Assembly (NCBI RefSeq): GCF_000013665.1
Contig: NC_007912.1
Location: 3,217,501-3,281,500, forward strand
DNA: 64,000 nucleotides
Source: Saccharophagus degradans 2-40
GTDB lineage: Bacteria; Pseudomonadota; Gammaproteobacteria; Pseudomonadales; Cellvibrionaceae
Direction: 5' to 3'
A program made the translations under genes and the position numbers. Shown in pieces: positions 47,662 through 56,603 of this stretch (position 1 is its first letter; every line of letters begins with the position of its first letter). Under the pieces are notes generated by a model, which saw nothing but the letters and a program-made list of their open reading frames with translations, searched no databases and was not told the origin of the DNA.

Positions 47662-50316
47662 TTAGACGGTCATTGGATCTGGTTTGTCAGAATCGATACC
47701 GTATTTCTTCAATGCGGCAGTTACATCTTTAGCTGGTACTTTACCTTCGTCAGCAAGCGACTTAAGTGCAGCAACAGTTACGTAGTAACGATCCACTTCG
47801 AAGAAACCGCGCAATTTCGCGCGAGTATCAGAGCGACCAAAACCGTCTGTACCCAATACGGTGTAAGTACCAGGAATATAAGCACGCAATTGCTCAGAAT
47901 AGCTCTTCATGTAATCAGTAGAGATAATGAACGGGCCTTCTGCTGCTTCTAGTACTTCGGTAATGTAAGGCTTACGTAGAGCAGCTTCTGGGTTCAACAA
48001 ATTATGGCGCTGCGCTTTTTGACCATCGCGCGCCAATTCGTTAACGCTTGTTACGCTCCAAATGTCAGACTCAACACCCCAGTCGTCGCGCAACAATTCT
48101 GCTGCCGCTTCAACTTCACGTAAAATAGAGCCTGCACCCATAAGCTGAACACGCTTCTTCTTAGCGGCTTTTTTGCCATCTTTCAGCTTGTAGATACCGC
48201 GAATAATGCCTTCTTCTGCACCTAAAGGCATATCTGGGTGCTGGTAGTTTTCGTTCATGGTGGTGATGTAATAGAAGACATTTTCTTTGTCTCCATACAT
48301 GCGCTGTAAACCATCGCGAATAATTACAGCTAGCTCATAGCTGTAAGTTGGGTCGTAGGTGCGACAGTTAGGAATGGTGTTAGCCATTAAGTGGCTGTGA
48401 CCATCCTGATGCTGCAAGCCTTCGCCGTTCAGCGTGGTACGACCAGAAGTTGCACCTACCAAGAAACCGCGCGCTTGAATATCACCCGCCAACCATGCCA
48501 AGTCACCAATACGTTGGAAACCGAACATAGAGTAGTAAATGTAGAACGGTACCATTGGCTTGCGGTAAGTACTGTAAGCAGTTGCAGCCGCAATCCAAGC
48601 AGACATAGCGCCCGCCTCATTAATACCTTCTTCAAGGATTTGACCTTTTTTGTCTTCCTTGTAGTACATGATCTGATCGTGATCATGCGGGGTATATTTT
48701 TGACCTTCAGAAGAGTAAATACCCAACTGACGGAACATACCTTCCATACCAAAAGTACGCGCTTCGTCTGGCACGATAGGTACAACGTTCGCACCCATGT
48801 TTTTATCTTTAACCAAGGTAGAGATAAAACGCACAAACGCCATAGTGGAAGAAATTTCGCGCTCACCGCTAGATTTCAACAACGCTTTAAACTTATCCAA
48901 CTCAGGAATAGTTAGCGCTTCGAAGTCGTTTACACGCGCAGGCAAGTAACCGTTTAACGCGTTACGACGCTCTTGCATGTAAACCATTTCAGGTGAATCG
49001 GGTGATGGACGGTAGTAAGGAACGCTCTTAAGATCTTCGTCAGAAACAGGAATACCGAAACGATCGCGGAATTTCTTCAAGCTTTCGATATCTAGCTTTT
49101 TAACAGAATGAGTGATGTTGGCAGATTCGCCAGCTGCACCCAAGCCGTAACCTTTAACCGTTTGAGCCAAAATAACAGTTGGCTGGGACTTGTGGTTAAC
49201 GGCTTCGCTATATGCTGCGTAAACTTTTTGTGGGTCGTGACCACCACGAGCCAAAGCGAAGATTTCGTCATCAGACATATCTTCAACAAGCTTTAACAAC
49301 TCTGGGTACTTACCGAAGAAGTGCTTACGGGTATAGGCACCGCCGTTGGCTTTGTAGTTTTGCAACTCGCCATCAACCACTTCGTCCATACGTTTTTGCA
49401 GTAAGCCTGTGGTGTCTTTTTCTAGGAGTTTATCCCAGCCTGCACCCCAAACAACTTTAATTACGTTCCAGCCTGCGCCGCGGAAGATACCTTCCAATTC
49501 CTGCATCACTTTACCGTTACCGCGAACAGGGCCATCTAAGCGCTGTAGGTTACAGTTGATAACAAAAATAAGGTTTTCTAATTGCTCGCGGCCTGCAAGC
49601 GAAATAGCACCTAAGGTTTCTGGCTCATCACACTCACCGTCACCTAAGAATGCCCACACTTTACGATCGCCACGCTCGCACATTTGACGGGCAGACATGT
49701 AGCGCATGAAGTGTGCTTGATAAATAGCAGAGATTGGGCCCAAGCCCATAGATACAGTTGGGAACTGCCAGTAGTCCGGCATCAACCAAGGGTGCGGGTA
49801 AGAAGACAAACCATTGCCATCTACTTCGCGACGGAAGTTATCTAGTTGCTCTTCCGACAAACGCCCTTCTAAGTAAGAACGCGCATAAATACCAGGGGAA
49901 ATGTGGCCCTGGAAGTAAATCAAATCGCCGCGCTGATCACCGTCGTCACCGCGGAAGAAGTGGTTAAAACCTACTTCATACAAAGTCGCAGATGATGAGA
50001 AGGAGGAAATGTGTCCACCCAAGCCTTCGTCGTTGTCGTTAGCACGCATAACCATCGCCATAGCGTTCCAACGTACCAAAGAACGAATTTTACGCTCTAG
50101 GTGAGCATCACCTGGAGAACGCGCTTCGTCTTTAGCTGCAATAGTGTTGGCGTAGGGAGTGGTGATAGCCGAGGGTAGTCTTACACCGGTTTTAGTCGCA
50201 GTGTTGGCTAGCTGAGACAAAAGAAATGACGCGCGCTCCGAACCACTGTACTTAATAACTGACGCTAGAGCATCTAGCCATTCCTGTGTTTCGAGAGCAT
50301 CGATATCCTCAAGCAT
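47662..50316 (-). CDS. aceE: Pyruvate dehydrogenase E1 component
   Basis: An 884-residue homodimeric-type E1 that decarboxylates pyruvate with thiamine diphosphate and acetylates the E2 lipoyl groups. The ThDP motif is GDGECDEPETLGAISLAGREQLENLIFVINCN. GHISPGIYARSYLEGRL and the C-terminal VLGTDGFGRSDTRAKLR are also typical of AceE. An ideal ribosome site (AGGAGG) precedes the ATG at 50316. It heads the aceE-aceF operon. Confidence 0.98.
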   Translation of the reverse strand: MLEDIDALETQEWLDALASVIKYSGSERASFLLSQLANTATKTGVRLPSAITTPYANTIAAKDEARSPGDAHLERKIRSLVRWNAMAMVMRANDNDEGLGGHISSFSSSATLYEVGFNHFFRGDDGDQRGDLIYFQGHISPGIYARSYLEGRLSEEQLDNFRREVDGNGLSSYPHPWLMPDYWQFPTVSMGLGPISAIYQAHFMRYMSARQMCERGDRKVWAFLGDGECDEPETLGAISLAGREQLENLIFVINCNLQRLDGPVRGNGKVMQELEGIFRGAGWNVIKVVWGAGWDKLLEKDTTGLLQKRMDEVVDGELQNYKANGGAYTRKHFFGKYPELLKLVEDMSDDEIFALARGGHDPQKVYAAYSEAVNHKSQPTVILAQTVKGYGLGAAGESANITHSVKKLDIESLKKFRDRFGIPVSDEDLKSVPYYRPSPDSPEMVYMQERRNALNGYLPARVNDFEALTIPELDKFKALLKSSGEREISSTMAFVRFISTLVKDKNMGANVVPIVPDEARTFGMEGMFRQLGIYSSEGQKYTPHDHDQIMYYKEDKKGQILEEGINEAGAMSAWIAAATAYSTYRKPMVPFYIYYSMFGFQRIGDLAWLAGDIQARGFLVGATSGRTTLNGEGLQHQDGHSHLMANTIPNCRTYDPTYSYELAVIIRDGLQRMYGDKENVFYYITTMNENYQHPDMPLGAEEGIIRGIYKLKDGKKAAKKKRVQLMGAGSILREVEAAAELLRDDWGVESDIWSVTSVNELARDGQKAQRHNLLNPEAALRKPYITEVLEAAEGPFIISTDYMKSYSEQLRAYIPGTYTVLGTDGFGRSDTRAKLRGFFEVDRYYVTVAALKSLADEGKVPAKDVTAALKKYGIDSDKPDPMTV

Positions 50317-50963
50317 TAAAGCCTCCTAAATCATGCTGCGGTTAATTCCGCAGGTTGAAATAAATTTATCTCGTGACCCAAAGCTCAGTGCTACTGGCTT
50401 TGAGTCTGAATATTTGGACTTACTATTGGGTATAACTGGATTACACAGGTAATTAACGCAATGCACACTTAATTTAATGCTTTACCTTTCCTCTAACATT
50501 GCTAATCAAAAACTGCGTAAACGAAATGTACGGTTATGGCATTCCTCTAGCATAAAAGCCGATTACCCAATAATTTGGGCAAAGCCTTTAGTACTAGCAG
50601 AATGAGATAAAGGTGAGCACATCAAGCAATTACGCTTCCCCAACTTTAACTGCCTAAATGACAGACCGCTATTTATGGCATGTTTTAAACATGCTTCTTT
50701 TAGAAAATGGGTTCGAGCGCCCGTTCTCTTCACCTGCAAACCCTTTGGTTGCGGGTGTTGTAGCCTTGGCGATGTCTCTTTGTACACTCTACCAAAACAA
50801 CTTATTTGCACCGACCTTAGTTTAAGGTGTCACGATTCTACACACATGAGTAAGACATTTCCAGTCGCCAATTTAGCTGCAGTGCAGCATTGGCGCGGCC
50901 TGCGGCTAAATGGTGCGAATTAACGTGAACGCACCACCAACTGCCAATGCCACTAACGTTACC
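50317..50963. other. 647-nt structured gap between aceE and the AI-2E-type gene
   Basis: No convincing gene; open frames on both strands resemble no family I recognise. It contains several strong hairpins: 50336-50353 (CTGCGG/CCGCAG, just upstream of the aceE ribosome site), 50566-50579 (CCCAA/TTGGG), a perfect 17-nt palindrome at 50678-50694, and a long stem at 50731-50757. It may hold the aceE leader and a small RNA. Confidence 0.5.
50678..50757. repeat. Pair of strong hairpins upstream of aceE
   Basis: GCATGTTT (50678-50685) and AAACATGC (50687-50694) form a perfect 17-nt palindrome. 37 nt later CACCTGCAAACC (50731-50742) pairs with the segment ending at 50757 through about 11 bp with one mismatch and a CTTT-like loop. 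The two could belong to one structured RNA. Confidence 0.45.
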
Positions 50964-52034
50964 CTATACGTTACCCGCAATAGGCGAGCCTTTAGTCGGC
51001 CACGCATTTAAAATGGCCTTGCACAGAGTTGCAAGCGGAATTGCAAAAAACACACCCCAAAAGCCCCAGAAACCGCCAAAAACCAACACGGAAAGGATAA
51101 TCATAACCGGATGCATCTTCACCGCTTCAGAAAACAATAGCGGCACAAGCACGTTGCCATCTAATGCTTGGATAATGGTGTAAGCAATCATGATGTACAA
51201 AAATTCTGTACCCCAGCCAAATTGGAAAAAACCAATAGCCGCCACAGGCAGCGTTACAATAGCCGCGCCTATATAAGGTACAAGCACCGAAAACCCTACC
51301 GCGATACCTAAAAGTAGCGCATATCGCAGACCTAGCAAGCTAAACGTTAAGCTGCTCACCCCACCTACAATAACAATTTCAATTACCTTGCCGCGTACGT
51401 AGTTGGCTATTTGTTGGTTCATTTCTCGCCAAATCTTTTGCATTACTGGGCGCTCACGCGGTAACACACTCGCAACCCAACCCAGCATTTGCTGGCCATC
51501 TTTTAAAAAGAAGAACACTAATATAGGCACCAATACCAAATAGATAAGTGCAGCAACAATAATAGGCAGCTGGGCCAGCGAAAAAGAAACCGCCGTTTGG
51601 CCTGCTTGCGCGAGATCTGTTCGCAGAGCGCCCATTAACTGTTTTACTTGATCCTCGGTTATAAGCGCAGGGTATTCTTGAGGCAGCAATAAGAGTAATG
51701 ACTGGCCGTCTTTTAACATGCGCGGAGCCTCTGCAAACAAGTTAAGCACCTGCTGCCACAGCGCTGGCAAGAGGTAAATAAGCATCACTACCAGCGAACC
51801 GGCCAAAATCAGAAAGGCAATACTTACCGCAACAATGTGGCTAACCCCCCAAGTTTTTAACCGAGCCACAATACCCTGCATTAAAAAGGCGATAATTACC
51901 GCGGCAATCATAGGAGCAAGCACCACGCCCATGGTTACGATAATGATAACGCTCGCGACCAATAGCACTGCCACCAGAACAGCTTCTTCGTCAGCGAAAT
52001 AGCGTTCGAGCCAACGTTTAAATACGGTAATCAT
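50964..52034 (-). CDS. PerM/AI-2E-family membrane protein
   Basis: A 356-residue inner-membrane protein with about eight helices in the AI-2E transporter (YdgG/PerM) family: VLAPMIAAVIIAFLMQGIVARLKTWG, LVPILVFFFLKDGQQML, the RGKVIEIVIVGGVSSLTFSLLGLRYALLLGIAVGFSVLVPYIGA core, and ALDGNVLVPLLFSEAVKMHPVMIILSVLVFGGFWGFWGVFFAIPLA. Members have been linked to signal export or Na+/H+ exchange, so the substrate is open. Its ATG overlaps the tusA stop (ATGA), so the two genes are coupled. Confidence 0.88.
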   Translation of the reverse strand: MITVFKRWLERYFADEEAVLVAVLLVASVIIIVTMGVVLAPMIAAVIIAFLMQGIVARLKTWGVSHIVAVSIAFLILAGSLVVMLIYLLPALWQQVLNLFAEAPRMLKDGQSLLLLLPQEYPALITEDQVKQLMGALRTDLAQAGQTAVSFSLAQLPIIVAALIYLVLVPILVFFFLKDGQQMLGWVASVLPRERPVMQKIWREMNQQIANYVRGKVIEIVIVGGVSSLTFSLLGLRYALLLGIAVGFSVLVPYIGAAIVTLPVAAIGFFQFGWGTEFLYIMIAYTIIQALDGNVLVPLLFSEAVKMHPVMIILSVLVFGGFWGFWGVFFAIPLATLCKAILNAWPTKGSPIAGNV

Positions 52035-52288
52035 GGCGATTTACTCTCTCCTTTTTCTAACACATAGGTTAATTCGTTATCAGACTTTTGAAAATAAAGA
52101 AGACTGTGCTCTGAAAGCTTTACAAACGCGTGAAAGTCGCGCTCGCTTCCGGGGTCGGAGGCAATTAATTTTACCGTTTGGCCGGCACTCAATCTATTTA
52201 AGGCCTGCTTTGCTTTAAGTAACGGCATAGGGCAAGCGAGGCCTCTAGCATCTACTGTTAGGTCACATTGCGGAAGAGTATTAGACAC
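52031..52288 (-). CDS. tusA: TusA-family sulfur carrier
   Basis: An 85-residue SirA/TusA protein: VDARGLACPMPLLKAKQALNRLSAGQTVKLIASDPGSERDFHAFVK. The Cys in CPMP accepts persulfide sulfur for 2-thiouridine synthesis and other sulfur transfers. It is coupled to the AI-2E-type gene by a 4-nt overlap, a pairing seen in several gammaproteobacteria. Confidence 0.88.
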   Translation of the reverse strand: MSNTLPQCDLTVDARGLACPMPLLKAKQALNRLSAGQTVKLIASDPGSERDFHAFVKLSEHSLLYFQKSDNELTYVLEKGESKSP

Positions 52289-52546
52289 GTTTATTTACGA
52301 TTGATTTTGACGTTTATTCACAGCTAGTTCAGACTAGCCAACTCAATATAACAACAAGCTTACAATTGCTGTAAAAACCATGTGAGATAAGCCCTGTAAC
52401 TGTGGCCATCAATGCCACAACTGAACTAAGCTTACAGACACAAGTCGAAGTTACAGCCATAAAACAATGTTATTGTCTTATTTTTAGGCAACACCGCTAA
52501 CTTTGCGCGCGCCAACAATAGCATATTAAATAGGGTAATTCTGAAA

Positions 52547-54058
52547 TTGTTTAGCCGTTTAGTTCTAAATCACACTCATCAACGCAAGCAACTATTTAAG
52601 GGCTTAGGTATTAAATGCTTAGGTGCTTTTATTAAATGCTCGGGCACCTTCGCTGTAACGCTTGCGCTTGCCCTACCCAGCCAGGCTGCTGACCTGCCTC
52701 TTCCCGACTTAGGCTCAGCCGGCTCGGGCGTGATTACTCCTGCTCAAGAATATGAGCTTGGCCAAAAATGGCTGCGTATTTATCGCGCGCAGGTGCCCAC
52801 TACCAACGACCCGTTTGTGCTCTCGTACACAGAAAAGCTCATTTATGGGATCTCCCGCTACAGCGATCTCACCGACTCGAGATTAAGCATTTTAGTGGTA
52901 GAGAACCCCTCCTTAAACGCATTTGCTGTACCCGGTGGCGTGGTGGGTATTCATACCGGCCTTTTTAATTACGCCGAAAACGAACAGCAGTTCTCTTCGG
53001 TAATTGCCCACGAATTGGCGCACCTTAGCCAGCGTCACTATGCCCGTAAGGTAGAAGAGCAACAGCAAAACACTATGATTACTCTCGCTGCGCTATTGGC
53101 CAGTGTCATTGTGGCCGCCACCACTGATGGCGACGCAGGTATCGCTGCAATTTCGGCCACTCAAGCCGCTGCGATAGATGCCCAACTGCGTTTTAGCCGC
53201 GGCATGGAACAAGAAGCAGATCGCATTGGCATGGAAACCCTAGTACGCGCAGGTATGGACCCCTACGCAATGCCGGCCATGTTTGAGCAAATTTTAAAAT
53301 CTACCCGCTATTCACGCAGGCCCCCAGAATTTTTACTTACCCACCCTGTTACCGAATCGCGTATTTCGGATTCGCGCAACCGCGCGCAGCAGTACCCGAA
53401 AAAGTTTTACGAAAAAAGCACCGAGTACGAGCTTGTTAAAATTCGCGTTAGCCTAAACAACACCAATAATTATGGGGAAGATGTTCGCCGCTTTGAAAAT
53501 GAATTGCGAGGTAACCGTTTCAGCAAACTGGCCGCACAGTATGGCTTGGTGTTATCGCTTACCCGTGCGGGTAAAACCGAGCGCGCGCTTACTTTAGCAG
53601 AAGAGTTGGTGGCCGCAGAGCCAGAGAACATTTATTTCACCGTCGCGCGTGCAGATGTATATGCCGAAAAAGGCGATTTCGAAACAGCAGTAAAAGCGCT
53701 GCAAGAAAAACTAAAAACCCACCCTAATCACCATGCACTTAACGTGCGCCTAGCCGAAGTGCTAATGAAAGCCGGACGCTACAACGAGTGCGCAGAGCTG
53801 CTGAATCGCCATGTGCAACGCCGCCCCAATGACGACTATGTGTGGTATTTACTCGCAGAGGTACAAGGTTTAACAGGTAACATTTTACAAGTGCACTTAG
53901 CTCGCGCAGAGTACTTTGCTTTAAACGGCATTTTTTCTAAGTCGGAAATACAGCTGCGTCACGCGCTTAAACGCGTGAAGGATGATGAGCATCAAAAAGC
54001 TAAAATTGAAGAGCGCTTAAAAGAAGTAAGGCAGTTAGAAAGGGAGACTCTTCTTTAA
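52547..54058 (+). CDS. bepA: Periplasmic M48 metalloprotease with TPR repeats, BepA-like
   Basis: A 503-residue exported protein: long signal region ending ...LALPSQA, then ELGQKWLRIYRAQVPTTNDPFVLSYTEKLIYGI, NAFAVPGGVVGIHTGLF and the zinc motif VIAHELAHLSQRH at about 155, with the third ligand region FSRGMEQEADRIGME. The C-terminal half is tetratricopeptide repeats. BepA monitors LptD and BAM-dependent outer-membrane assembly. No ATG is available; the start appears to be TTG at 52547, giving MFSRLVLNH. It is monocistronic and divergent from tusA. Confidence 0.9.
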   Translation: MFSRLVLNHTHQRKQLFKGLGIKCLGAFIKCSGTFAVTLALALPSQAADLPLPDLGSAGSGVITPAQEYELGQKWLRIYRAQVPTTNDPFVLSYTEKLIYGISRYSDLTDSRLSILVVENPSLNAFAVPGGVVGIHTGLFNYAENEQQFSSVIAHELAHLSQRHYARKVEEQQQNTMITLAALLASVIVAATTDGDAGIAAISATQAAAIDAQLRFSRGMEQEADRIGMETLVRAGMDPYAMPAMFEQILKSTRYSRRPPEFLLTHPVTESRISDSRNRAQQYPKKFYEKSTEYELVKIRVSLNNTNNYGEDVRRFENELRGNRFSKLAAQYGLVLSLTRAGKTERALTLAEELVAAEPENIYFTVARADVYAEKGDFETAVKALQEKLKTHPNHHALNVRLAEVLMKAGRYNECAELLNRHVQRRPNDDYVWYLLAEVQGLTGNILQVHLARAEYFALNGIFSKSEIQLRHALKRVKDDEHQKAKIEERLKEVRQLERETLL

Positions 54059-54109
54059 AAATCAAACAATCTTCGGCGCTTGGTAAATGAGCCGCTTTCT
54101 ACATAATTA

Positions 54110-56278
54110 CTAAGACTGATAATCTGCAAGCCAAGCGCCAACACTTTCAATTGGCATTGGCTTCGCTATGTAATAGCCTTGCACGCTATCACACTCCAAA
54201 CTATTTAAACGATCGTATACCTCTAGGGTTTCCACTCCTTCCGCTACAACATCTAAACCTAAGTTGTGCGCTAAATGAATAGTGGACTTAACAATAATTT
54301 CATCTTGCTCACTTTCGAGCATATTCATAATAAACGAACCATCAATTTTTAAGGTTTTGACGGGTAATCGTTTTAAGTACGCTAGCGAAGAATAACCTGT
54401 ACCAAAATCATCTATCGACAAGCGCACACCTAGTTTATTTATACGCTCTAATATGCGGCTAGCACGATTGGGGTCGGACATTAACATACTTTCTGTAATT
54501 TCCATTTCCAACATTCCACCGCGCACATTGTACTTTTTAAGCAGCACTTCCAAGTCGTTAACAATGCGATCATCCGCTAAATTGCGCGGCGATAAGTTCA
54601 TCGCTAGAGTTAAATCCAACCCCGCATCTCGCCACATGGCGCACTGCTTAATTGTTTGTTCCAGCACCCATAATGTCATGGGGTATATCCAACTGGATAA
54701 CTCCACCATAGGCACAAAATCGCTTGGGGGGATAAAACCCAGCTCTGGGTGAATCCAACGAATTAGCGCTTCAAACCCATAAACTCTGTGTGTTTTTAAG
54801 TCCACTTTTGGTTGGTAAAAAAGCACCAACTGCTCTTCGCGGATTGCCCTGCCCAAAGCCCCTGTAACCGTTAACCGCTTAGCAGAATTCGGATCGTATT
54901 CGGCATCGTAAATAGATACGGCCTTCATATTGTTTTTTGCGTGATACATAGCCACATCGGCATAGCGCATCAACGTGCTTACATCTTCGGCTTGGTCTGG
55001 GCAAATAACCACACCGATACTCGATTGCAGCTCGGTGCTGAAGGTATCCAAATCAAAGCGCTCGGCAATCGCATCGGCAAACCTGTGCGCGGTAACTACC
55101 GCATGCTGCCGATTGCGAATATTGGATAGTAAAATAGCAAATTCATCGCCCCCCAATCGCGCAACCATACCCGGGGTGTCGCCAAGCTCAACCTCTAAAC
55201 GCGGGCCTAACTGCTTTAGCACTTTATCGCCAGCTTGATGGCCAAGGGTGTCGTTAATCTCTTTAAATCTATCTAAATCGACTAGCAACAGGGCAACTTT
55301 TTGATTTTGGCTGCGATTGGATAGTACGCGCTCTAATTCTTTGTATAACAAGTTACGATTCGGCAGGGAGGTGAGCGTATCATGGTTTGCGAGATATCGC
55401 ATTCGATCCAAATAGCGCCGTTGGTCTGTCACATCGCGTGTAGAGCCCCATGCGCGCATCAGCTTACCGTTCTCTATCACGCCCGTCGCACTTGATAACA
55501 TGTACCCCAGTTCGCCAAACTTATCTATACGCGTAAACTCGTGGTCTTCAACACGGTAGTTGTTGAGTACAAAACGCCGTATATCCTCTTTGTTGGACAT
55601 GGAACCATTAAGGTAAATGGGCCGACCAACCACACTGGTTATATCGGATACACCGTATATACGCGCCATTTTTTCATTGCACTCTGTTAGTAGTGCCCGG
55701 CGCATAATTAAATCTACCTGCTGATTAACGGGTAGCGAGATATCGACAGGTGGCACAAGCTCATAGGCCCAAATAGCATCTGCACTACTGGCGATGAAAG
55801 CCCTATGGCGCGATTCACTATCGCGCAGCGCGCGTAAACTGTCTTCTTGATGGGTAATGTCTGTAAGCGTAAGAAAAACACCTACTGGGGAGTGAGCATG
55901 TTTACTCGCGGGGGCAATATCAACGCAGTAACAGCGCATTTGCCCTTCAACAAAAATATTTTCAACTGAGCCACGCTTTGCTAAGCCGCTTCGAACTACG
56001 TATAGAATATCGCGCTGGCACGCACTGGCATCTTGCCAGCCACAATCAAGCTCCATCACATTTTTGCCAACGGGATTTTCACCGTTACACAATTTTAATG
56101 CGAGACTATTTGCCAGCTGAATCACACCCCAGCGATCTAATAAGAACACCATCCCGGACATGGCATCTAGAATCCCTGCCAGATCGAAATAACTATCCTT
56201 TGCCGAGCTATCATTCGCTTGCTTGTTAGTGGGGAGCTGACCAATCACCCCTGTTGTGCTTGAAAACACAGTCGCCAT
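54110..56278 (-). CDS. PAS-GGDEF-EAL protein (cyclic-di-GMP turnover)
   Basis: A 722-residue cytoplasmic protein with no clear membrane segments. Two PAS-like domains come first (about 30-155 and 160-290; LLDRWGVIQLANSLAL and a SRDVTDQRRYLDR-type tail), then GGDEF (VARLGGDEFAILLSNI) and EAL (YGFEALIRWIHPELG, MEITESMLM, IDDFGTGYSSLAYL, KIDGSFI). The GGDEF site and the EAL catalytic residues look intact. The RxxD inhibitory site normally just before GGDEF is replaced (DTPG), so feedback by product is probably lost. Both cyclase and phosphodiesterase activity are possible. Confidence 0.93.
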   Translation of the reverse strand: MATVFSSTTGVIGQLPTNKQANDSSAKDSYFDLAGILDAMSGMVFLLDRWGVIQLANSLALKLCNGENPVGKNVMELDCGWQDASACQRDILYVVRSGLAKRGSVENIFVEGQMRCYCVDIAPASKHAHSPVGVFLTLTDITHQEDSLRALRDSESRHRAFIASSADAIWAYELVPPVDISLPVNQQVDLIMRRALLTECNEKMARIYGVSDITSVVGRPIYLNGSMSNKEDIRRFVLNNYRVEDHEFTRIDKFGELGYMLSSATGVIENGKLMRAWGSTRDVTDQRRYLDRMRYLANHDTLTSLPNRNLLYKELERVLSNRSQNQKVALLLVDLDRFKEINDTLGHQAGDKVLKQLGPRLEVELGDTPGMVARLGGDEFAILLSNIRNRQHAVVTAHRFADAIAERFDLDTFSTELQSSIGVVICPDQAEDVSTLMRYADVAMYHAKNNMKAVSIYDAEYDPNSAKRLTVTGALGRAIREEQLVLFYQPKVDLKTHRVYGFEALIRWIHPELGFIPPSDFVPMVELSSWIYPMTLWVLEQTIKQCAMWRDAGLDLTLAMNLSPRNLADDRIVNDLEVLLKKYNVRGGMLEMEITESMLMSDPNRASRILERINKLGVRLSIDDFGTGYSSLAYLKRLPVKTLKIDGSFIMNMLESEQDEIIVKSTIHLAHNLGLDVVAEGVETLEVYDRLNSLECDSVQGYYIAKPMPIESVGAWLADYQS

Positions 56279-56603
56279 AAACGCTCACAATAGTTAATAC
56301 ATTGTTGCGACCGAACCAGACCGCGATAACAGATGCGCAAAACGAATAGCCAACATAGGCGACATATCTTCTGCCCTGCCAGCTAATCGATGTGTACATT
56401 ATTAATGTGCTTAATGGAGTATAGACAAGGATAACGACCGCGTTGGGTGACTTAAGTATGGATGCTGCCAAATCAAAGCTTATGGCGCCAATATTTGGCG
56501 TTATTTACCGCTTCTGCTTCACCAACTTTTAACCAAACTGTCACAAACCGGTCACACGCCTAGCTAACACTAGAGCAACTCAATATCTAAGTGGTTTGTA
56601 ACC
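56279..56603. other. 325-nt divergent control region, GGDEF-EAL gene and phosphoesterase gene
   Basis: No gene is seen. It contains a Pho-box-like direct repeat at 56538-56555 and a small inverted repeat CGCCAA-TAT-TTGGCG around 56490-56504. The minus-strand side shows nothing I can name. Confidence 0.6.
56538..56571 (+). promoter_or_regulatory. Pho-box-like promoter (PhoB site plus -10)
   Basis: CTGTCACAAACCGGTCAC is two copies of C(T/G)GTCAC spaced by 11 bp, the spacing and content of a PhoB box (CTGTCAT-N4-CTGTCAT). A -10-like TAACACT lies at 56565-56571, about 10 nt beyond, as expected when PhoB replaces the -35. It directly precedes the metallophosphoesterase start at 56604. Confidence 0.6.

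Noticed and set aside
48391-48915. A 174-codon open frame opposite aceE
   Set aside because: It is entirely inside aceE, with no ribosome site and no recognisable domain.
50709-50733. A tRNA T-loop-like stretch (GGTTCGAGCGCCC)
   Set aside because: The stem on either side does not pair as in a T arm, and no acceptor, D or anticodon arm can be placed.
50563-50811. An 82-codon open frame in the gap upstream of aceE
   Set aside because: It overlaps strong hairpins, has no ribosome site and no similarity that I can recognise.
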